Of a stretch of DNA of 64,000 nucleotides, positions 48,501 through 55,301 are shown piece after piece. The notes under the pieces were generated by a model. It saw only the letters and a list, made by a program, of their open reading frames with translations. It was not told the origin of the DNA and made no database searches. The DNA comes from Nocardioides lianchengensis (lineage in GTDB: Bacteria > Actinomycetota > Actinomycetes > Propionibacteriales > Nocardioidaceae), in NCBI RefSeq assembly GCF_900101465.1, contig NZ_FMZM01000012.1, positions 62,001 to 126,000 on the forward strand. Direction: 5' to 3'. Numbering within the stretch: position 1 is the stretch's first letter; each line of letters begins with the position of its first letter. The position numbers and the translations under genes were made by a program.

Positions 48501-50068
48501 CCGGCACGCCCGACGCGTTCACGGATCCCGTCGAGGACCCCCTCGGCGACCTCGTCGCCCGCTTCGCCCGCACCCACGGCCCGTTCACCACCGACCAGGT
48601 CGCGACCCGGCTCGGGCTCGGCGCGGCGGTCGTCCGGCACACGCTGCAGCGGCTGGCCGCCCAGGGCCGGGTCCTCGACGGGGAGTTCCGGCCCTCCGGC
48701 TCGGGCTCGGAGTGGTGCGACGCGGAGGTGCTGCGCAAGCTGCGGCGCCGCTCGCTGGCCCGGCTCCGCAAGGAGGTCGAGCCGGTCGAGCCCGCCGCCC
48801 TCGGCCGGTTCCTGTCCGCCTGGCAGCACGTCGACACCGGTGGCCGCGGCGGTCCGCGCGGGGTCGAGGGCGTGCTCAACGTCATCGACCAGCTGGCCGG
48901 CTGCCCCGTGCCCGCCAGCGCCCTCGAGCCGCTGGTGCTGGGCTCCCGGGTGCGCGACTACGAGCCGTCGTACCTCGACGAGCTGACGGCCTCCGGCGAG
49001 GTGATCTGGGCCGGCCATGCCTCGCTCCCCGGCTCCGACGGCTGGGTCAGCCTCCACCTCGCCGACCAGGCCTCGCTGACGCTGCCCGAGCCGACCACCT
49101 TCGAGCACACCGAGCTGGCGCAGGCGGTGCTCGACGCCCTCGCGCCCGGTGGCGCCTGGTTCTTCCGCCAGCTGGCCACCAGCGTCGGTTCGACCGACGA
49201 CCAGGCGCTCTCCGCGGCCCTGTGGTCGCTGGTGTGGTCGGGCCGGGTCAGCAACGACACCCTGACGCCGCTGCGCGCGCTCACCCGCTCCGGCACGGCC
49301 AGCCACCGCACCAAGCGCCCGCCCGCGCGTCCGCGGATGTCCTCCACCACCGGCGTACGCGGCCGGATGCCCGCCCGCACCGGGCCCCCCGAGACGGCCG
49401 GCCGCTGGGCCCTGCTGCCCGAGATCGACACCGACCCGACACGGCGGGCCCACGCGACCGCCGAGCACCTCCTCGACCGGCACGGCGTGGTGATCCGGGG
49501 CGCGGTGATGAGCGAACGGGTGCCGGGCGGGTTCGCCGCCGCCTACAAGGTGCTCGCCGCCTTCGAGGAGTCCGGGCGCTGCCGGCGCGGCTACTTCGTC
49601 GACGGTCTGGGTGCCGCCCAGTTCGGCACGGCCGGCGCCATCGACCGGCTGCGCACCTTCAGCGAGCTGCCGACCGACGCCAAGCCCACCGCGGTCGCGC
49701 TCGCCGCGACCGACCCGGCCAATCCGTTCGGTGCCGCACTCCCCTGGCCCGAGGCGAGCGGTGAGGGCGGCGGCCACCGCCCCGGCCGCAAGGCCGGCGC
49801 CCTGGTGGTCCTGGTCGACGGCCGACTCACGCTCTACGTCGAGCGTGGCGGCCGCACCCTGCTCACCTGGTCCGACGACCCCGACCTGCTGACCCCCGCC
49901 ACCGCCGCGCTGGCCGACTCCGCCCGCCGCGGGTCGCTGGGCCGCCTGACCGTCGAGAAGGCCGACGGCACCCAGCTGCTGGGCACCCGCGGGTCCCCGC
50001 TGCGGGAGGCGCTGCAGGCGGCCGGATTCGTCGTCACGCCGCGGGGCCTGCAGCTCGGGAGGTCGTGA
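45533..50068 (+). CDS. lhr: Lhr-family ATP-dependent helicase
   Basis: The protein has 1511 residues, the full length of bacterial Lhr. Walker A is VVAPTGSGKT (to about residue 51), the DEVH box is at 168-171 (VILDEVHAVAGTKRGAHL), motif III/IV include GLSATVRPLEEVARFLGG, and motif VI QRVGRAGHQVGEVSRG. A winged-helix and the large Lhr C-terminal region follow. Lhr is a 3'-5' DNA helicase that acts on RNA:DNA hybrids in DNA repair. The Nei2 glycosylase gene follows after 1 bp, so they are probably co-expressed. ATG 45533 is the likely start. Confidence 0.96.
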   Translation: MPDALARFSAPTRTWFGAAFAEPTPAQAGAWEAIGAGRHALVVAPTGSGKTLSAFLWSLDRLLSGTPPEDKQRRCRVLYISPLKALAVDVERNLRAPLTGIRHTADRLGEPVSEVRVGVRSGDTPAAERRKLVSAPPDIMITTPESLFLMLTSQARESLRGVETVILDEVHAVAGTKRGAHLAVTLERLDALLDRPAQRIGLSATVRPLEEVARFLGGTTPVDIVAPPSAKEWDLKVVVPVEDMTAPEQYDEDSDEPTRAQSIWPHVEERVVDLIEQHRSTIVFANSRRLAERLTARLNEIATERAGGELEDGAVPAQVMAQSGQSQGAETVVAKAHHGSVSKEQRALIEDDLKRGRLPAVVATSSLELGIDMGAVDLVVQIESPPSVASALQRVGRAGHQVGEVSRGVLFPKHRGDLAQTAVAVERMRSGAIESLRVPANPLDVLAQQVVAATALDAWDVDELFALVKRAAPFTQLPRSAYDATLDLLSGRYPSDEFAELRPRIVWDRVGGVLTGRPGAQRLAVTSGGTIPDRGLFGVFLVGDGSGRRVGELDEEMVYESRVGDIFALGATSWRIEDITHDRVMVTPAPGIPGRLPFWKGDALGRPAELGAAIGAFTRELAGMSKEKAVVRARENGLDAWAADNLVAYLHEQLEATNVLPSDTTLLVERFRDELGDWRLVVHSPYGTPVHAPWALAINARLRERFGVDGQAVASDDGIVIRVPDTDAEPPGGELLVFEADEIEQLVTQEVGGSALFASRFRECAARALLLPRRDPGRRSPLWQQRQRAAALLEVASRYPSFPIVLEAVRECLQDVYDLPALVALMRRVDRREVQVSDVATHAPSPFARSLLFGYVAQFMYEGDSPVAERRAAALSLDQGLLAELLGRAELRELLDPEVLAEVEAELQRLAPDRRARDAEGLVDTLRLLGPLTTEEAALRSVEGAAAGAWLADLTASRRVVEVRMGGEERWSVVEDVGRLRDGLGVPVPPGTPDAFTDPVEDPLGDLVARFARTHGPFTTDQVATRLGLGAAVVRHTLQRLAAQGRVLDGEFRPSGSGSEWCDAEVLRKLRRRSLARLRKEVEPVEPAALGRFLSAWQHVDTGGRGGPRGVEGVLNVIDQLAGCPVPASALEPLVLGSRVRDYEPSYLDELTASGEVIWAGHASLPGSDGWVSLHLADQASLTLPEPTTFEHTELAQAVLDALAPGGAWFFRQLATSVGSTDDQALSAALWSLVWSGRVSNDTLTPLRALTRSGTASHRTKRPPARPRMSSTTGVRGRMPARTGPPETAGRWALLPEIDTDPTRRAHATAEHLLDRHGVVIRGAVMSERVPGGFAAAYKVLAAFEESGRCRRGYFVDGLGAAQFGTAGAIDRLRTFSELPTDAKPTAVALAATDPANPFGAALPWPEASGEGGGHRPGRKAGALVVLVDGRLTLYVERGGRTLLTWSDDPDLLTPATAALADSARRGSLGRLTVEKADGTQLLGTRGSPLREALQAAGFVVTPRGLQLGRS

Positions 50069-50069
50069 G

Positions 50070-50885
50070 GTGCCGGAGGGCGACACCGTCTATCGCGCGG
50101 CCCGGCTGCTCGACGGCTCGCTGTCCGGCCAGGTCCTGACCGCGACCGACTTCCGGGTGCCCCAACATGCGACGGCCGACCTGGCCGGCGGGACGGTGCT
50201 CGCCACGCTCAGCCGCGGCAAGCACCTGCTGACCCGGATCGCCGGACCCGACGACACCCGCTGGACGCTGCACACCCACCTGAAGATGGAGGGCGCCTGG
50301 CGGGTCTACGAGCCCGACCGGCCCTGGAAGCGGCCGGCCCACCAGGCCCGGGTCGTGCTGCGCACCGACACACGGGTCGCGGTCGGCTTCTCGCTCGGCA
50401 TCGTCGAGCTGCTCCCGACCACCGGCGAGGACGACGTCGTCGGTCACCTCGGGCCCGACCTGCTCGGCCCCGACTGGGACGAGGACGAGGCGCTGCGCCG
50501 GCTTCACAAGGACGACAGCCGGTCGCTCGGCGAGGCGCTGCTCGACCAGACCCGGCTGGCCGGGATCGGCAACATGTACATGGCCGAGCTGTGCTTCGTC
50601 TCGGGCGTGCACCCGGCGACGCCCGTCGGCGAGGTCGCCAACCTGCCGCGGCTGGTCCGCCGCGCGCGTCAGATGCTCGAGCTCAACAAGGAGCGAGCGG
50701 TCCAGTCGACCACCGGCGACCTGCGCGAGCGGGAGCGGATGTGGGTCTACCGCCGCGACCGCTCACCCTGTCGCCGCTGCCGGACCCCCGTGCGGGTCGA
50801 GCAGCGCGGGCCGGCCGGGCGCGAGCGGGCGTCGTACTTCTGCCCCTCGTGCCAGCCGGAGCCTGGAGTACGAAAGGACCGCTGA
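50070..50885 (+). CDS. nei2: Fpg/Nei-family DNA glycosylase (Nei2-like)
   Basis: The protein has 271 residues. The N-terminal PEGDTVYRAARLL places the catalytic Pro2 and Glu3 after removal of the initiator Met. The H2TH region is SLGEALLDQTRLAGIGNMYM, and a C-terminal zinc finger has CRRCRTPVRV and FCPSCQP. It removes oxidised pyrimidines or ring-opened purines. GTG 50070 starts directly after the lhr stop. The pairing with lhr is known from other actinobacteria. Confidence 0.93.
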   Translation: MPEGDTVYRAARLLDGSLSGQVLTATDFRVPQHATADLAGGTVLATLSRGKHLLTRIAGPDDTRWTLHTHLKMEGAWRVYEPDRPWKRPAHQARVVLRTDTRVAVGFSLGIVELLPTTGEDDVVGHLGPDLLGPDWDEDEALRRLHKDDSRSLGEALLDQTRLAGIGNMYMAELCFVSGVHPATPVGEVANLPRLVRRARQMLELNKERAVQSTTGDLRERERMWVYRRDRSPCRRCRTPVRVEQRGPAGRERASYFCPSCQPEPGVRKDR

Positions 50886-50889
50886 ACCG

Positions 50890-51198
50890 TCAGGCGGCGG
50901 AGGCGACGACCTGACCGGCGGCCGGACGTGCTCCGACGGTGATGGGAGTGGCGACCAGCGCGGCCTCCTCGACCGCGACAGCGTCGGAGACCTCACGCAG
51001 CACGTCGGAGAGCGCCACGTCGAGGGCGGTGCACAGCGAGGCGAGCAGCTCGGAGGAGGCCTCCTTCTGCCCGCGCTCGATCTCGGAGATGTAGCCCAGG
51101 CTCACCCGCGCCTCGGCCGAGACCTCACGCAGGGTCATCCCACGCTCCATGCGCTGGGCACGCAGCACGTCGCCCAGCTGTCGGCGGAACAGCACCAT
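50890..51198 (-). CDS. clgR: XRE-type transcriptional regulator, ClgR-like
   Basis: The protein has 102 residues. The HTH region reads RQLGDVLRAQRMERGMTLRE, then ARVSLGYISEIERGQKEASS, then ELLASLCTALDVALSDVLRE, which closely fits ClgR, the activator of clp protease genes in mycobacteria, corynebacteria and Streptomyces. The C-terminus ends in AGQVVASAA, a hydrophobic end like the ClpP degradation signals seen in ClgR proteins. GGAG lies 8 nt before ATG 51198. It follows cinA at 34 bp, as in other actinobacteria. Confidence 0.85.
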   Translation of the reverse strand: MVLFRRQLGDVLRAQRMERGMTLREVSAEARVSLGYISEIERGQKEASSELLASLCTALDVALSDVLREVSDAVAVEEAALVATPITVGARPAAGQVVASAA

Positions 51199-51232
51199 GC
51201 GGGGTCTCCTCTCTGGCCTGTGTGGCCCAACG

Positions 51233-51736
51233 CTACCCGAGTCCTGCTTCTTCCCTCCGGAGGATGCCAGCGAGCGCCGACAGGGCTTCGTCACAGGTGC
51301 GGTCCGTGATGCTGGCTCGATCACCCGACAGCTCCAGCGCGACGGTCTCCAGCAGTCCCGGTCCGGCGACGCCGATGAAGACGGTCCCAACCGGCCTGCT
51401 CTCCTGCTCGTCCGGGCCCGCGACCCCCGTCGTGGCCAGCCCGTACGACGCCCCCGTGCGCTCGCGGACGCCGGCCGCCATCGCGCGGGCGCACTCCGCG
51501 GAGACCACGCCGTACCGCTCGACGACCTCGTCGGGCACGCCCAGCAACGTCTGCTTCAGCTCCGTCGCGTAGGCGACCACGCCACCCCGGTACGTCGCGG
51601 AGGCGCCCGGGGTCTCGGTGAGGCGGGCGGCCAGCCGACCGCCCGTCAGCGACTCCGCGGTCGAGACGGTGAGCCCGGCGTCCCGCAGCAGCCGGTGCAG
51701 GGTGCTCGCCTGATCCCGACCGGCCCGTGCGCGCAT
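51233..51736 (-). CDS. cinA: CinA C-terminal-type nicotinamide-nucleotide amidase
   Basis: The protein has 167 residues and is the amidohydrolase (PncC) domain without the N-terminal pyrophosphatase domain. Signature stretches are LTVSTAESLTGGRLAARLTE, TYRGGVVAYATELKQTLLGV, and SYGLATTGVAGPDEQESRPV. It deamidates nicotinamide mononucleotide for NAD recycling. ATG 51736. It is followed by clgR, and in related genomes pgsA precedes it; here two secreted-enzyme genes lie between pgsA and cinA. Confidence 0.92.
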   Translation of the reverse strand: MRARAGRDQASTLHRLLRDAGLTVSTAESLTGGRLAARLTETPGASATYRGGVVAYATELKQTLLGVPDEVVERYGVVSAECARAMAAGVRERTGASYGLATTGVAGPDEQESRPVGTVFIGVAGPGLLETVALELSGDRASITDRTCDEALSALAGILRREEAGLG

Positions 51737-51790
51737 GGGCGCAGCGTAGCCGGGGGTCGGAGGCGAGGGTCATACCCTCCGAAATCGGCC

Positions 51791-51823
51791 GGTGGGAGCC
51801 GGTCCTGAGGACCGACTCCCACC
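51791..51823 (-). terminator. hairpin terminator of the secreted nuclease gene
   Basis: GGTGGGAG-CCGGTCCT and AGGACCG-CTCCCACC pair as an 8-bp plus 7-bp stem with one mismatch and a 3-nt loop (TGA). It begins 16 bp downstream of the nuclease stop on the minus strand. No T-tract. Confidence 0.75.
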
Positions 51824-51838
51824 GTGGTGCTGGTGCTG

Positions 51839-54800
51839 CTACCGCTTGCGGACCTTGATGGTCAGCTTGTCGGTGCTCCGCTCGAGCAGGTCGCTGCCCA
51901 GGTACTGGATCGTGACCCGCTTGGCGCCCCGGCTGCCGAACTTCTTCAGCCGCAGCATCGCGCGACCGTTCCGGACCGTCACCGTCCGGGTGCCCTGCCT
52001 CTTGACCGTGATCCGGGCCTTGCCCGTCGCTCGCACGCCGTCGGCACCGGCGACGCGGACCACGATGGTGGCCCGGGTCCGGTCGGCCACGACCTTCTTG
52101 GGCTTCACCGTGCCCCGGGTGACCGATCGGGCCTTCGCGACCGTCGCGATGAACGACGCCGATGCTGCGGCGTACGTGTCGTCCCCGGAGTACGACGCCG
52201 TCAGCGTCGTCCGTCCGGGAGCGAGCGACCGGGCCGGCAGGACCACGGTGGCCGTCCCGCCGGAGACCGCCGCCGACCCGAGGACCCGCGTCCCGGCCTT
52301 CACCTGGACCGTGCCGGTGGCGGCCGGGTCGACCGTCACCTTCACGGCGACCCGCTTGCCGTAGGTCCCGCTCACGTTGCTGACGGCCAGTCCCGCGGGC
52401 AGCGGGTCCGCGGTCAGGTCGAGCCCGACGATCTCGGGGTCGTGGTCAGAGGCTCCGAACTGGTCCGGCGCGAAGAACTGCGTGACGTTGTAGTTGAAGC
52501 GCCCGTACTGGAAGGCCACCGACTCCGGGGAGTTGATGTTCCAGATGTCCGCGCCGGTCACGAGCGCCTGAGCTGCCTCGTTGGCGTAGACGTGGTCGAG
52601 CGAGCCGGCAAGACCATTGAAGAAGTAGGTCTCCTCACCCTCGGTGTCCGACTCGACCTGGGCGTAGCCACCGGCCTCGATGACCTGGACCGGGTCCTCC
52701 TTCGAGTACGAGTTGAAGTCACCGGCGAGGAACAGCGCCTCGATCCCCCGTGCTGACCGGAAGGCGTCCGCGAAGGTGAGCAGGGCGCCGGCCTGGCGGA
52801 CTCGGTCACCGTTGAACGCACCTTGCACGCCGTTGGCGTTGTCGCCGGTCGCAGGCGGAGTGCTGTCGCCCTTCGACTTGAAGTGGTTCACGATGACGCC
52901 GAACGCCTCGCTGTCCTGGGCGCCCGCCTTCTTGAAGGCCTGGGCGAGCGGCTCCCGGGCGTTGTCGAAGTTCTCCTCGTCCTTCAGGACCAGCGACGCA
53001 CCGACCGGGGTGACGTCGGCCGACTTGTAGATGAAGCCCGTGCGGATGACGTCCTCCTGCACCGGGAGGGGAAGGTCCGCTGCCTCCGGCGAGGGCACGT
53101 ACGACCAGGTGCCGGCGCCGGCGTCCGCGTTGAGCGCCGTCACCAGCTTGGCGATGGCGTCGTCACGGTCCTTGCCGAACTTGACCGAGTTCTCGAGCTC
53201 CTCGAGCGAGACCACGCTGGCGGTGAGCTTGTTGATGGCGGCGACGATCTTGGCCTGCTGGCGCTCGAAGCTGACCTGGGTGGCCGCACCCCGGGGTCCG
53301 TTGCCGCTGCTGGCCGACGGGTTGCCGCACTGGTTGCTGCCGATCGGCGTGCCCGCGCGGTCGTTGAAGTAGGTGCACACGTTGCCGCCGCCGGCCGCGA
53401 CGTACGCCTGGCCGGTCGTCGGGAAGTAGTTCAGGACGTTGAACGTCGCGATCCGGATGTCGCCACCCACGTCGGCGGGGGCGGCGTTCTGCGTCCGCGT
53501 GTTCGCGAACTCGGCCACGTCGGTCCCGAGGCCTTCGACGGGGCTAGTCGGCTGCAGCTTGTAGAGGCCGTTGCGGTGGTCGACGACGAAGCTGCCCTTC
53601 AGCGTCGCGGCGGCGCCGGCCCGCACCGGGTGCGAGGCGTCGATCCACGACGACGGAGTGCCGGACGCCGTACCGCCGAAGTTCTGGCTCTTCCCGTCGT
53701 CGAGGGTGACCAGACGGGCGGCGTTCTGGTCCCGGAGCGCCTCCCACGCGCCGGTCTGGAAGTCCTCGACCTCGGTGGGCTGGACGAGCGGGCCGGTGCC
53801 CGTCGCCAGGCCGATCTCGCCGAACTGCCACGACGCGTAGCTGTTGGTCACGGTGTACGCCGCGTCGCTCGGGTCGACCAGCTCGCCCTCGTGCGCCTCG
53901 CGCTCGGCCGCGGTGGTGAACCAGGGGGTCGCCAGCGGGGTGACGGTCCCGAGGGAAGGACTCACGGGCGACCAGGAGCCGCCCGAGATCTGGGTCAGGC
54001 TGGCCGTGACGCCACCCGCCGCGCTGGTGTACTCGGCCGCGGTGCCGATGACCTCGACCGAGTCACCGATCGCGGGGTACGACGCGAAGCCGCCCGATCC
54101 GCCGTAGACGAAGACTCCGTCGGACGCGCCGGGCGTGGTGTCGGGTCCCGGCGTCTGGATGTTGAAGCCGTTGAACCCGCCGGTCTCGTAGACCGCGGTG
54201 ACGACGCCGCGGGTGCGGACCGCCTGGTCCTTCAGCGGCGACTCGGGGCCGGTGCCCTGGATCTCCGCGACGGGACGGACGGCGGGGGTCTCGGCCACCG
54301 TGTAGGTGAACGTGACGGAGTCGGTGGCCGGCGTCGAGGCGGAGTCGGTGACGGTCGCGGTCACCTCGAAGGTCCCGGACTCCGTAGGGGTGCCCGACAC
54401 CGAGCCGTCGGGAGCCACGGTGACCCCCGGCGGGGTGCCGGTCGCCGACCAGGCGTACGGCGCCGTACCTCCGGAGGCCGCAAGCGTGAAGCCGGCGACC
54501 GGGAGCCCGGCCGTCGCGGACTTCGCGCCCGGGGAGGCAGCGTCGAGCGGTCCCGCGGTCCCGGCAGCCGTCGGGGTGGGGGCAGCCACGACGAAGTCCG
54601 CGGCATTGCTGTCGGTGTCGGCGCCGTTCGCCGCCCGCTGACCCGACGTGGTTCCGGACAGCACCGTGCCCAGCTGGGCACCCTCGAACGTGTTGGCCGT
54701 GCCGTAGCCGAGAGAGTCGACGACCCCGGAGGTCGCCGCGATGTTGCCGGTCGTCGGTGCCAGGGCACCCTGCTGGTTGCTCAGGACGACGAGACCGGAG

Positions 54801-55225
54801 GCCGTGCCGAGGTTGAGCTCGCCCGTCACGTCGGGGGTCGGGAGCGCGGCGCCGTTGGCCGCATTTCCGGCCTGGCGGATGAGGAAGCGCCCACCCGGCG
54901 CGATGCTGCCCGTCAGGTTCGTCTTGTTGGACAGGTTCGCGCCGGTGTTGCGGGTCGCGCTGCCGTAGAAGACCGCCCAGGTGCTGAGGTCCACGGTCGC
55001 GCTGGTCGGGTTGTAGAGCTCGATGAAGTCGTGGGTGTAGGCGGACGCGGGGAACTCGCCGCTGGGGGCGAAGCCGCCGCCGCCGTACACCTCGCTGATG
55101 ACGACGCCCGTGCCGGTGGGGTTCGCCGAGGCGGACGGGGCGACGACCGAGACCCCGGTCAGGGCGACCGCGAGTCCTGCGGTGCCGGCGAGCGCCCGAC
55201 GGGCGCTCCTACGTGCTGAGGGCAT
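51839..55225 (-). CDS. secreted ExeM/NucH-type nuclease with lamin-tail domain
   Basis: The protein has 1128 residues. A signal peptide (ALAGTAGLAVALTGVSVVAP, cleavage after ASA) is followed by a lamin-tail domain (VVISEVYGGGGF..FIELYNP, about 38-160), an Ig-like repeat (about 245-310), an OB-like part (TRGVVTAVYETGGFNGFNIQ) and the endonuclease/exonuclease/phosphatase domain (about 595-960). The latter shows IRIATFNVLNYFPTTG, SLEELENS, LAGDFNSYSKEDP and SDHDPEIVGL, with all metal and catalytic positions. A C-terminal Ig-like module ends in IKVRKR. It should degrade extracellular DNA. GGAAGG lies 7 nt before ATG 55225. The 5'-nucleotidase gene lies upstream on the same strand. Confidence 0.92.
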   Translation of the reverse strand: MPSARRSARRALAGTAGLAVALTGVSVVAPSASANPTGTGVVISEVYGGGGFAPSGEFPASAYTHDFIELYNPTSATVDLSTWAVFYGSATRNTGANLSNKTNLTGSIAPGGRFLIRQAGNAANGAALPTPDVTGELNLGTASGLVVLSNQQGALAPTTGNIAATSGVVDSLGYGTANTFEGAQLGTVLSGTTSGQRAANGADTDSNAADFVVAAPTPTAAGTAGPLDAASPGAKSATAGLPVAGFTLAASGGTAPYAWSATGTPPGVTVAPDGSVSGTPTESGTFEVTATVTDSASTPATDSVTFTYTVAETPAVRPVAEIQGTGPESPLKDQAVRTRGVVTAVYETGGFNGFNIQTPGPDTTPGASDGVFVYGGSGGFASYPAIGDSVEVIGTAAEYTSAAGGVTASLTQISGGSWSPVSPSLGTVTPLATPWFTTAAEREAHEGELVDPSDAAYTVTNSYASWQFGEIGLATGTGPLVQPTEVEDFQTGAWEALRDQNAARLVTLDDGKSQNFGGTASGTPSSWIDASHPVRAGAAATLKGSFVVDHRNGLYKLQPTSPVEGLGTDVAEFANTRTQNAAPADVGGDIRIATFNVLNYFPTTGQAYVAAGGGNVCTYFNDRAGTPIGSNQCGNPSASSGNGPRGAATQVSFERQQAKIVAAINKLTASVVSLEELENSVKFGKDRDDAIAKLVTALNADAGAGTWSYVPSPEAADLPLPVQEDVIRTGFIYKSADVTPVGASLVLKDEENFDNAREPLAQAFKKAGAQDSEAFGVIVNHFKSKGDSTPPATGDNANGVQGAFNGDRVRQAGALLTFADAFRSARGIEALFLAGDFNSYSKEDPVQVIEAGGYAQVESDTEGEETYFFNGLAGSLDHVYANEAAQALVTGADIWNINSPESVAFQYGRFNYNVTQFFAPDQFGASDHDPEIVGLDLTADPLPAGLAVSNVSGTYGKRVAVKVTVDPAATGTVQVKAGTRVLGSAAVSGGTATVVLPARSLAPGRTTLTASYSGDDTYAAASASFIATVAKARSVTRGTVKPKKVVADRTRATIVVRVAGADGVRATGKARITVKRQGTRTVTVRNGRAMLRLKKFGSRGAKRVTIQYLGSDLLERSTDKLTIKVRKR

Positions 55226-55260
55226 GACACAGCCTTCCGAGAGGGAGGAGAGGGATGTGG

Positions 55261-55296
55261 CGAGGGGCCCGCCGGCGCGAACCGGCGGGCCCCTCG
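55261..55296 (-). terminator. 15-bp perfect hairpin after the 5'-nucleotidase gene
   Basis: CGAGGGGCCCGCCGG (55261-55275) pairs perfectly with CCGGCGGGCCCCTCG (55282-55296) around a 6-nt loop, just downstream of the 5'-nucleotidase stop. It should terminate or limit read-through into the nuclease gene. Confidence 0.85.
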
Positions 55297-55301
55297 TGGT
55301 G

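Noticed and set aside
42578..50068. Open frame of nearly 2500 codons on the plus strand
   Set aside because: Only the part from 45533 (Lhr) is coding. The first 3 kb is antisense to mnhA and has the Arg/Gly/Asp/His/Gln-rich composition of a frame shadow in high-GC DNA.
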